Under the pieces are notes generated by a model. The model was not told where the DNA came from. It saw only the letters and a program-made list of their open reading frames with translations, and did not search any database. A stretch of 64,000 nucleotides of DNA from Solanum dulcamara (taxonomy: Eukaryota > Streptophyta > Magnoliopsida > Solanales > Solanaceae): positions 11,130,740 to 11,194,739 of the forward strand of contig NC_077245.1 of the NCBI RefSeq assembly GCF_947179165.1, written 5' to 3'. The translations under genes were made by a program, and so were the position numbers. Position 1 is the stretch's first letter, and each line of letters opens with the position of its first letter. This document shows positions 55,261-64,000 of the stretch, piece by piece.

Positions 55261-57226
55261 TAATAGTTTTGTTGCATTTATGGAATTTTTGGGTGAAATA
55301 TGGAATTGATGAATATTGAATAGTTTACTTGGAATATTTTTCACCTATGTTGGAATGAGTTGAAATTAATTATGAACATGAAATATTCATATTTATTTGG
55401 AAATGCAAAGCTTGGTTGAAAGTTGTTGCACTAATTGGAAAATTACATCAATTTATGTTATGGTGTGTTTAAGTTGATTATTGATGGAATTGGTATTGAT
55501 GTTGGCTTGGTTGTTGATATTGTGGCCGAGTTGTAATCTCGGGGTTGTCATATATATAGGGGAGATGCTGCCGAAATTTTTGTAGACAAGTATTGGAAAA
55601 ATTGAGTTCTTAAAGTCTTATGAATAGTAATTGGTAAATGTGACCAATTGTAGATTTTGGAGGAAACGGGAATTGAATTTGGACAACCGTAAAACGTCAA
55701 AAAGGTATGTAAAGTTTTATATTTTCTTCTCTTGGCATGTCCTAGATGTAATAGGAGTGAATACGAACCTCGGGGATCAATCTACTCTTCGAAATCGACG
55801 CTCGAAAATTTTCCTTTTCTATTCAATAGAATTGAATTAGGTAATTATGAATAATTTTGGAAAAATTGTCTAAACTTCTAGATTTTGCACAAATAAATTT
55901 CGAATACCTTGAAACTCTTCTAAATAATATTATGAAGTCCAACGCACGTGATTTGTATACGCCGCCTCATTTGACCGAGGTGGGCCCCACTATTCTGAAA
56001 TTTTCTTCGTTATTCCGTTTGAATTACGGTAGGTAGAATTGAAAGAAACTCTTTGCTATGCTTTCTAATATTATATGAATAATTATTTCGTTAATTTCCA
56101 TAATATATTTTGAAAGTACGGAGGCGATTTGGAAAATACTATTTTTACGTAGACTATTGTGATATTGAAAGTACTTGTATTATTATTATTATTCAAGTTT
56201 CATTTTATGTTTTGTTATCGAAATTATGCCATTGAGTCTGTATAAATGTTTTGTAATTTAAATTGCATTTAGTTTCTCACTACTCCACTCGTGGATGCCT
56301 CAATGCTTCTTTCACTGAGCCTGGGCCAGGATATGTTTTCGTGCGTATTTCTCTGCATTGTTCGTCGTGTCCCGACGTGAGGGGGCAGGTATGACATGTA
56401 AATGGGGTGGTAAATGTTATGCCACGGAGTTATGCTGTGTCATGTACATATATGTTTGTGATATGATATGATTTGATATGGCCATCTGATATGATATGAT
56501 TTGTTACGGAGATATTCCCTACTCTGGTGTTATGATGTGCTGTGGCGCCAATGACAGGAGGGCGACCACGTTTTGTTCACCGAGTCCCATAAAATGGGGC
56601 CGGATACGGCATATGTATTTGCATATATGATTTGGGATTATGAAAAGTATTTTGAAATTCTGAACATTTATTTTATTTTCTGCACATACTATTCAGATTA
56701 TGATTTTATTTATTACAATTCATGCTTTACATATTCGGTACATTTTTCGTACTGACCCCCTTTCTTCGGGGGGGATGCGTTACATGCCCGCAGGTACCGA
56801 AGTTCGATTTGCTGATCCACCTGTTTAGGATATTTGCTGCGTCGTTGACAGTGCTCCCTTATTCAGAGCTTGTATTTTGCTACTGACTTTATCTCTATAT
56901 ATTTGGATATGTTGGTCAGGGGTACGACGGGGCCTTGTCCCGTCATATGACTATGCTATCATCTGTAGAGGTCTGTAGACAGAGTTATGTTGTGGGTTTT
57001 GTATATATGGTTTGGATTTTTGTGTGTTTTGTGATAACCTTTCAACTCTCGTGCGTATATCTACTTTTATGATATATTTAGCAATTTCTACTAATCACTA
57101 CATTTGTTTATTCGAAAAAAAAAGAGACTAAATTGGGATAAGGGTACGTTTGGGTGCTCAAAATTGGGCACTAGTCACGGCCCACGGGGTTGGGTCGTGA
57201 CACTTGTGTATTATCCCTTAATTTTA

Positions 57227-59307
57227 ATTTTTTTTATAAAAAAAATATTCAATTGAAGCAAGGAATTGTTAACATTATAATGCATAAGTACCACCCTCAA
57301 CTGTGACCGAAATTTCAGCGACATACCTTAACTTTACTAGGGTCCTATTACCCCCTGAACTCATTTTTTTTTAGCATTTTCGTGCACCTTTTATGTTGTC
57401 GTGGCACATTCATGTTTGTATACACTCGCCTCCACGTCAACAATTAATTTATTTATTAATTTTTTAAAAATAATTTATTTATTTTTTAAGTTTTTAATTC
57501 TTTTTAAATCTTTTTATTTTAATAAAAAATCTTGTATTTAAATTTCTTTTTACCTTCATTCATTATATTTTCTCTTTTATTTTTCTGTTGATTTTATTTA
57601 CTCCTTTTATTTTCTTTGTCTTTCCTTTTTGATCTGATTTAAAATTTAAGTCGAAATGCTTGTATTTAAAATTATTTAATTTCATATGGATATCAAAATA
57701 ATTGAAAAAAATCAAATAAATTATAAAAAAACTAAAACGTTAAAATTAAAGAACACTTTTTAATTATTTTTTTTAAAGAATCCACATAATTTTTTAAAAA
57801 TAATTAAAAGAGAAAAGATAAGAAATTAATGAAAGAAAAAAATAAAAAATTTAAAGTGAGGAAGAAATTAAAATAAATATTTTACATAGAAAGAAATGAT
57901 AATAATTAAATGTATATGTAAGTTTTAATATCAATAATTATGTGTAATAACTAATTATAAAGTTACCAATTAAAAAAGGACATGTGTTCAATTTTTTCAC
58001 CCATCACTTGCTTTCAAGTGAGATTTGCTTAAGATATCACTTTTCTCTTTCATTTTCATGTGAGATTCACCTAAAATATCATGTGCATCTCATCTTCAGA
58101 AGCTTGTCAGCCTAAAAGTCTGACAGTCTTGCTAGACTTGCCCTCATTAGCCCGCCTTCCATCAGAAGCTCACACAAATATTGTGTTGGAGTTCGAACTC
58201 ATGGACAAAATCATTGAGTTCTCGAACTCAAACTTCATAATCGATTCACGGAGTTTAAATCTTTATAAATTCTAACCTCCAAAAGCAATTCATGAGGTTT
58301 AAATTTTTCAAGTATGAGAATTTGTTACATCATGAAATCCTATGAATTTACGGAGTTTAACCTTTATAAGTTCAAACACGGGAAACAAATCATGGATTTC
58401 AATAAGATACAGAAAGAACCAAAGAAAAGTTTAGCTTTTTTAATTTAGGCGCATCTTTTTTTGTTCAACTTATCATAAAGTGATTAAATGTCAATTACTT
58501 TTGAAAATGTGTCATATTCCTCATCACTGTACGAAAAGTGGTTATTTACTATTTTATCAGTTTCAATTGCCCCTAATCGGGCAGGTGGACGTCAAATATC
58601 ATATGGTTAAACTAGAAAAGAAAAAAGAACTTTAGGATAAAGAAAAGAAAAAGAAGAAGAATCAATGTTTTTTCTGTTATAATGACAGTTAATAGACCAT
58701 AACTTCCCGTTTCAAAAGGCGCAACCTTAGTAATCTCTGTCTATTTCTGCCCCATTAAGTCTTTATCAGATCTCGTTAATTTGTTGTCTAACTGTTCCCA
58801 TAATGACTATTTCTAAGCTAAACACACAATTATTTTAACCAAAAAGTTGTATAGTACATTAATACTCCAAGAATTTGAGCTTGTTTTCTCTATTGCATAT
58901 CTATTTTGTTGCAGTTTAGGTACATTTACTATTCTGTGTCATATATATAGCGTCTTAAGTGGAATGGCCAAGTTATTGTACTCCAACTTGTAACAATATG
59001 TACGAATTATCGATCAATTTTTAGCAATCTCAAGGTTGATCTCCTTTTTTTTCCCTTGTTGACATTTTTAGGATCATTGAAGCCCAAATTTTAATCAACG
59101 GATCGATCTAGATGAACATTGCAAAACTTTGTACTGCTTGGAGTTGATTTAGCAGAAAGATGGATATTCCTGGCTCGTTATCATACAATTAGTTATTCAC
59201 AAACTCTGTCTGGAAGTATAATTTTCCTGATATGATATTTCCTATATACTACTTACAGGATTAAGTAGTTCACAATATTTCTGCGGTGAAATTGGTTGTT
59301 TTTTAGG
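57227..59307. other. Upstream region of the MRF gene
   Basis: At 57270-57400 a fragment (taccaccctcaactgtgacc, then cctattaccccctgaactc) resembles the internal end of the MITE at 53276, probably a decayed relative. The remainder is AT-rich. The MRF 5' UTR and probably a 5' UTR intron lie at the right, since ttttttag at 59299-59306 forms a good acceptor directly before the coding exon. Confidence 0.55.
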
Positions 59308-62069
59308 ATGGATTTTACAGCAGGAAAGTTATCAAATGAGCATAAAGAACAACTCCGATCTGCTTCAGAAAGTGCAGATCCATTAACAGTATCTCCATTA
59401 CAGATATCTCCAAAATCACCGCGCTCTCCGAAATCCCCAAAATCTCCCAAGTCTCCAAGGTCTCCCGGTGATCGCCACAGCAAGCATGGTTCAGATAGGG
59501 GAAGTCCACTTAAAAATAAAAAAAGTTCACATTCTCCACGAGATGGTCGTCCAAAGAAAGGTAAGTTGATAAAATCTCGCAATTGCACATTACATACATG
59601 ATAGTATTCCTGTGACAGGACTATTCAGATCATCGCGTTTAAACTATGGTAGAAAAATAAGTAACATTGGATCAAGTTGTACTTCTCGTGATGGTCCTTT
59701 TATTTAAAACATTGTATTCCAGTAAATATTAGATTCTGAACGCATAATTTCAAAAGTACCATGAGTTTTTCTTATATAACTTTCTTGCTGCTTCTTCGTT
59801 ATGTCACTGAACTGCACATGTGAAGATTTTTTACTTATGGTATTTCGATCTATTTTCAACCGACTCTTCGCATAATATTTATGATCATACAGGAGGTTGT
59901 GGAGGAAAAGGCACTTGGGGCGGATTAATGGATACCGATGATATCCATGCTATTGACCCCAATGATCCAAACTACACCAGTAGTGAGGTATTTTAAGCTA
60001 TCATTCTTCAAAGTTCCATGAAATTAGTATTTTTGAGAAATAACATATCAAATTGAGGAAGAGGAGCCTAGACATAACTGGTAAAATTGTTGTCATGTGA
60101 CCAGAAGGTCACAGGTTCGAGCTGTAGAAAACAGCCTCTTGCAAAAATGAAGGATCGCGCATAGCAGAAACTTAGTGCACCGGGCTGCCCTTTTTTTAAC
60201 ACATCAAATTGAGTTAGCCCTTCTTTTTTTCAGGATACTGAGAGAACAAGTACTAAAGATATGGTTGCAGCATTTGAGGAATACAAAAAGAAGTCTATAA
60301 TATTAGTAGAAGAATATTTCCAGAATGACGATATGACATCCACAGCTAATGAATTAAGAGAACTTGGGATGTCTTGTTATGACTTCTACTTTATTAAAAA
60401 GTTAGTATCAATGGCTATGGATAGACATGACAAAGAAAAAGAAATGGCAGCTGTTTTATTATCTGCTCTATATGCTGAAGTTATCAAACCCCAACAAGTC
60501 TACAAAGGTTTCAGTAAACTCTTGGAATCTGCTGATGATTTCATTGTTGATATACCAGATGCAATCGACATTCTCGCGTTATTCATTGCAAGAGCAGTAG
60601 TTGATGATATACTTCCTCCTGCATTTTTAGCAAAAGCAAATTCTTCTCTACCTAAAGATTCAAAGGGAATTGAGGTTATAAAAAGAGCTGAAAAAAGTTA
60701 CCTATCAGCTCCTTTACATGCTGAAATCATCGAGTGTCGATGGGGTGGAAGTAAGAATAAAACAGTTGAAGATGTGAAGGACAAGATCAACAATTTGCTT
60801 ATTGAGTATGTTGTAAGTGGAGAAAAGAATGAGGCTTGTAGATGCATTAACGATTTGAATATGCGTTTTTTCCATCATGAAATTGTTAAGAGGGCTATTA
60901 TCATGGCAATGGAAAAGCAACAAGCCGAAAATCGCCTTTTGGACTTACTAAAGAAGACTACAGAAGAAGGGTTGATAAATTCAAGTCAATTATCAAAGGG
61001 GTTCAATAGGATTATTGACAATATCGATGACTTGTCACTTGACATACCAAATGCAAGGGTGGTTTTTCAGTCTATAATTTCTAAGGGAGCATCAGAGGGT
61101 TGGTTATGTATTTCATCTTTAAAGTCATTATCGACACAACTAGAAAAACAAGAAGTTGATGAGAAACTTGTGAAAGAATTCAAATTGAAAGCTCAATCCA
61201 TGATCAAAGAGTACTTTTTGTCAGGTGATATTGTAGAAGTAAGTAGGATTTTAGAGTCAGAGAACAGTTCATGTTTGGCAGAACTAAACGCCATATTCGT
61301 TAAGAAGTTAATCACTTTAGCAATGGACAGGAAAAACAGAGAAAAAGAAATGGCTTCTGTTCTGTTATCATCTGTTTGCTTTCCAGCAGATGATGTGGTA
61401 AATGGCTTTGTAATGCTAATAGAAGCAGCAGATGATACAGCTTTAGACATTCCAATTGTCGTTGAGGACTTAGCGATGTTTTTGGCTAGAGCAGAAGTAG
61501 ATGAAGTTTTAACTCCACAACACATGGAAGAGATTGGTAATCAATTTTTCGAACCGGATTCAATAGGTAACAAAGTTGTACTAATGGCAAAATCTTTGCT
61601 AAAAGGTAGATTATCTGGTGAGAGAATACTAAGGTGTTGGGGTGGTGGTGGAAGTAGTACAAATGGCTGGGCGATTGAAGATGTTAAGGATAAAATAAGA
61701 AAATTATTAGAGGAATTTGAATCTGGAGGAGATGCAAAAGAAGCATATACATGTATAAAGGAACTAGGGATGCCATTTTTTCATCATGAAGTTGTGAAGA
61801 AATCATTGGTAATTATTATTGAGAAGAAAAGTGAGAGGTTATGGGGTTTTCTCAAAGAATGTTTTAGTATGGGACTTATAACAATGTATCAAATGACAAA
61901 AGGTTTTGCTAGAGTTGCAGAATCACTTGATGATTTGGCTTTAGATGTACCAGATGCTGAAAAACAATTTAAAGTTTATGTTGAAAGAGCTGAGGTTGAA
62001 GGATGGTTAGATTCCACTTTTAGTTTCAACAGACTTGGACATAATTCCATTGAAAATGGATTTTGTTGA
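59308..62069 (+). CDS. MA3 domain-containing translation regulatory factor (MRF type), four MA3 domains
   Basis: Exons 59308-59560, 59893-59987 and 60234-62069 (GT..AG, frame continuous) give 727 aa, the usual size of plant MRF1-4. The first exon encodes a Ser/Pro-rich head with repeated SPK/SPR motifs (about residues 30-55), candidate kinase sites. Next comes the conserved GKGTWGGLMDTDD segment. Four MA3 domains follow at roughly 135-250, 294-410, 430-550 and 600-715, each with the alternating patterns EEYFQNDD / FFHHEIVKRAI and KGFxRxxxxxDDLxLDxP. MA3 domains bind eIF4A (as in PDCD4 and eIF4G), and Arabidopsis MRFs are reported to be TOR-regulated factors associated with ribosomes. Exon 3 carries the whole MA3 region. 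Confidence 0.93.
60057..60197 (+). mobile_element. SINE in MRF intron 2
   Basis: Head with gcctagacataactggt (A-box-like) and cacaggttcgagctg (B-box-like), then gcgcatagcagaaacttagt, and the solanaceous SINE end gcaccgggctgcccttttttt. Imperfect target duplications ending in atcaaattgag lie at 60042-60056 and about 60198-60213. Confidence 0.85.
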
Positions 62070-62950
62070 ATGATTTCTAAGGTACATTCTATTCTTTTAC
62101 TTAGTTACTACTCCTGAGCTTTGTAAATGTTGCTCGGTCTCTTCAAAAATGTGACAGACTCTCCAAAAAAATTGCATTATATTTGGAGGATCTGACACAC
62201 CCCCATCGACATTTTTGAAGAGTCCGAAGATTTGACATGCATCAATCCATATATTAAACTTCAAGTGGTTCAATTCATATATTTCACTAACTCATATTTT
62301 AGGTTTATCTTCTCTTTTTCTTTCCAGGACCATATAATGTTTAGCAACATCATCCAAATTGTTGTAGCAAAATGGATTTTCTTTACATGGACAATAGAGA
62401 GATTATAAAGGTGGAGACCACCACCATGAATATGTTCTAAATTAATTAATGTTGAGGAATTGCAGAGATGAAAACCCCCCAAAAGTGCTCAGCAGATGAG
62501 ATCAACTTGCATCATCTTTATATATATATGTCCATGCCTATTTTTCTCTTATCTAGACCCCATTATGAGACTACATTGGGCATGTTGTTGTTGTTCGATT
62601 TTTGTCTTGAGACTAATAAATTGTTTCGTAGTGTGATTGAATTGTTACATGTACGTACTATTGAATCTTTTAAAATTTAAATTTTACCATTATATTGAGC
62701 CAAATACACTGTTTTTTTCTTCTTGCATTCCAATAAGAAAGGCTAGATAGGAACAACTATACAGATAGGAAATAATTATCAAGAATTGTACAATTCTTAT
62801 CTCTCTCTCTCTCACACATATTTTTCACGTAAAAATTATTTATCCAATCTTTTATATAAATGCCATTAGTAAATTTATTTCATATAGATGCTTGATTTTA
62901 TTTTGAAGAATAACAATGAACAACATCCATGAGCTTAAAAACATCATAGT
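62070..62950. other. 3' region between MRF and the convergent repeat-protein gene
   Basis: No gene. A SINE tail-like phrase (ctagaccccattatgagact, then gggcatgttgttgttgtt) is at about 62553-62600. Short CT and TA microsatellites occur at about 62520 and 62800. Confidence 0.6.
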
Positions 62951-63547
62951 TTAAAAGCTATATATTATATCTTTTAACTTTAGACAAGCGTTTATTCGTG
63001 TTGAAATAGGACTTGGAGGAGCTTTAATTGGATTTGAATCTTTAGGGACATGTCTCTTGATGTCAAATTCGTACAGTTTCTTTATATTTAATAAATCTTG
63101 TTTGAAAATCGGAGTTGAAGGAGATTTAACTGAATTTGAACCTTTAGGAACATGTCTCTTGACATCAAACTCGTAAAATTTCTCTATATTTGACAAATGT
63201 TTTTTGGAAACTGGAGTTGGAGGAGATTTAATTGGATCTGAACCTATGGAACCACGTCTCTTGATATTAAACTCGTACATGTCCTCTAAATTTGAAGGAT
63301 ATTTTTTAAAAATTAAAGTAGGAGGAGATTTAATTGGATCTGAACCACTAGTAACACGTCTCTTGACATCAAACTCATATAACTTCTCTATATTTGATGG
63401 ATGATTTTTGAAAACTGAAGTTGGGGGAGATTTAATAGGATCAAAACCTTTAGGCGCATGTTGTTCGATAGAAACACAATTGCAAGATGCTAAAGATAAC
63501 ATAATAAGGCTGATAATTGCAAGCATCTTTGCTATGACAAGCTCCAT
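62951..63547 (-). CDS. Secreted tandem-repeat protein, candidate multi-copy peptide precursor
   Basis: 198 aa. The N-terminus MELVIAKMLAIISLIMLSLA is a clear signal peptide; cleavage is probable near SCNC or NCVS. The rest is five 34-residue units: four complete (about residues 29-163) and a decayed fifth. Each complete unit has a conserved core (G-S-D-P-I-K-S-P-P-T), a lysine/Ser-Asn-Ile-Glu middle, and the end Y-E-F-(D/N)-(V/I)-K-R. The Lys-Arg end looks like a dibasic processing site. I do not recognise the family: motifs of CLE, CEP, PIP, RGF, PSK, systemin or HypSys are not evident. A secreted structural or storage repeat protein is the alternative. A TATA box sits 54 bp upstream. No intron. 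Confidence 0.65.
   Translation of the reverse strand: MELVIAKMLAIISLIMLSLASCNCVSIEQHAPKGFDPIKSPPTSVFKNHPSNIEKLYEFDVKRRVTSGSDPIKSPPTLIFKKYPSNLEDMYEFNIKRRGSIGSDPIKSPPTPVSKKHLSNIEKFYEFDVKRHVPKGSNSVKSPSTPIFKQDLLNIKKLYEFDIKRHVPKDSNPIKAPPSPISTRINACLKLKDIIYSF
63010..63470. repeat. 102-bp tandem repeats coding for the repeat protein
   Basis: Phrases such as ttggaggagatttaattgga and catgtctcttgacatcaaac recur with a 102-bp period through the gene on the plus strand. Confidence 0.88.
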
Positions 63548-64000
63548 TTACTATAGGAAGCTTTAGCTTTTGAATGAGTGTATCAATATTTCTACATTTC
63601 TTATATAGCACTTATTTGCAAATTCTACTAAAACTTTCAAAGGTAATTAAGTAGATTGACAAAATTTACTTAAATGAAATTATAATAATTTATTTAAACT
63701 CCAATTTCTAAAGAAAAAATTGGCCTGACATTTAGTATACATCATCATTTAATTTAATGCTAATAATCATTTAACCTCATGTTCTCATATGGAATGGAGC
63801 GAAAAAATATTTAACTCATTGACCACTTAAGTTTTTAAAATTTGAAATAAAGAAAAGTAAAATAATTTTAGAGACCTTCTTTCGAATTTTGCTCTATAAT
63901 ACTTATTTCTCTCGTGATTTACGATATTGTGTATTCCTCCCTTATTTTTTTGATTTTCAAGACTCATTAGTTTAGTACTTTGAAAAATTAAAAGCTCAAA
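63548..64000. other. Upstream region of the repeat-protein gene
   Basis: TATA box at 63601-63607, then AT-rich sequence to the window end. No other gene is seen. Confidence 0.55.
63601..63607 (-). promoter_or_regulatory. TATA box of the repeat-protein gene
   Basis: TATATAA on the minus strand within gctatataag, 54 bp upstream of the ATG at 63547. This would give a 5' UTR of about 25 bp. Confidence 0.6.

Larger units (their letters stand above)
54060..57202. mobile_element. Gypsy-type solo LTR, 3.1 kb
   Basis: Starts TGTTATATCCCATATTTT and ends TTGGGTCGTGACA (TG..CA). TSD CTTGT at 54055-54059 and 57203-57207. There is no internal coding domain, primer site or second LTR, so it is a product of LTR-LTR recombination. 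Size and ends fit Solanaceae Del/Tekay-like chromoviruses (from memory). It contains 45-bp and 31-bp tandem repeats. Confidence 0.88.
53276..57217. mobile_element. Second MULE-type MITE, split by a solo LTR
   Basis: The left end GGGATAATACACAA (53276) matches in inverse TGTGTATTATCCC ending at 57217. TSD TTAATTTTA at 53267-53275 and 57218-57226. Without the nested solo LTR and one CTTGT copy the element is about 0.79 kb. Its left TSD overlaps the right TSD of the neighbouring MITE, so the two abut. Confidence 0.85.

Noticed and set aside
59253..59588. Minus-strand frame with Gly-Asp-Phe repeats
   Set aside because: Antisense of the SPK/SPR repeats in MRF exon 1.

Overview
This is nuclear DNA of a flowering plant. 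Genes have GT..AG introns, the spacers are AT-rich, and the protein families are plant ones (FRIGIDA-like, DYW- and P-class PPR, four-MA3-domain MRF, STP sugar carrier). Solanaceae is the likely family: several SINEs look like the tobacco/tomato TS and SolS types, and a 3.1-kb solo LTR has the ends (TGTTATA...CGTGACA) of Solanaceae Gypsy/chromovirus LTRs. Both attributions are from memory, and the species is not resolved.

Layout. 1.4-3.5 kb (-): FRIGIDA-like protein with a microsatellite-encoded acidic tract. 6.4-12.1 kb (+): sphingoid-base C4-hydroxylase in two exons around a 4.9-kb intron holding SINEs. 13.1-14.9 kb (-): PPR-DYW editing factor. 16.3-24.7 kb (+): HSP90 co-chaperone p23 with a first coding exon of only 5 nt, a heat-shock-element-like block upstream of its TATA box, and a 7.5-kb first intron hosting a dead antisense Copia element and a perfect 208-bp tandem duplication. 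27.1-29.3 kb (-): P-class PPR protein. 31.7-33.9 kb (-): 5'-truncated LINE. 35.0-36.6 kb (+): intronless hexose-carrier-like copy broken by two single-base deletions. 38.0-51.9 kb (-): a 15-exon PUS3/DEG1-type tRNA pseudouridine synthase reconstructed here, with a Copia element (TSD CATTC) in intron 12 that itself carries a hAT-like MITE (8-bp TSD). 52.4-57.2 kb: two abutting MULE-type MITEs with 9-bp TSDs, the second split by a Gypsy solo LTR with its own 5-bp TSD. 59.3-62.1 kb (+): MRF-type translation regulator with four MA3 domains. 63.0-63.5 kb (-): a small secreted protein made of 34-residue units ending in Lys-Arg, a candidate multi-copy peptide precursor that I cannot assign to a known family.

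The genes are independent housekeeping and regulatory units (sphingolipid hydroxylation, organelle RNA metabolism, protein folding, tRNA modification, translation control), not a pathway cluster. The accessory content is transposon archaeology, and target-site duplications allow the insertion order to be read. Both intronic Copia elements lie antisense to their host genes. The best candidate for something undescribed is the repeat-peptide gene near the right edge.

Exon models were built by eye from splice sites, frame continuity and family knowledge. No alignment or database search was run.
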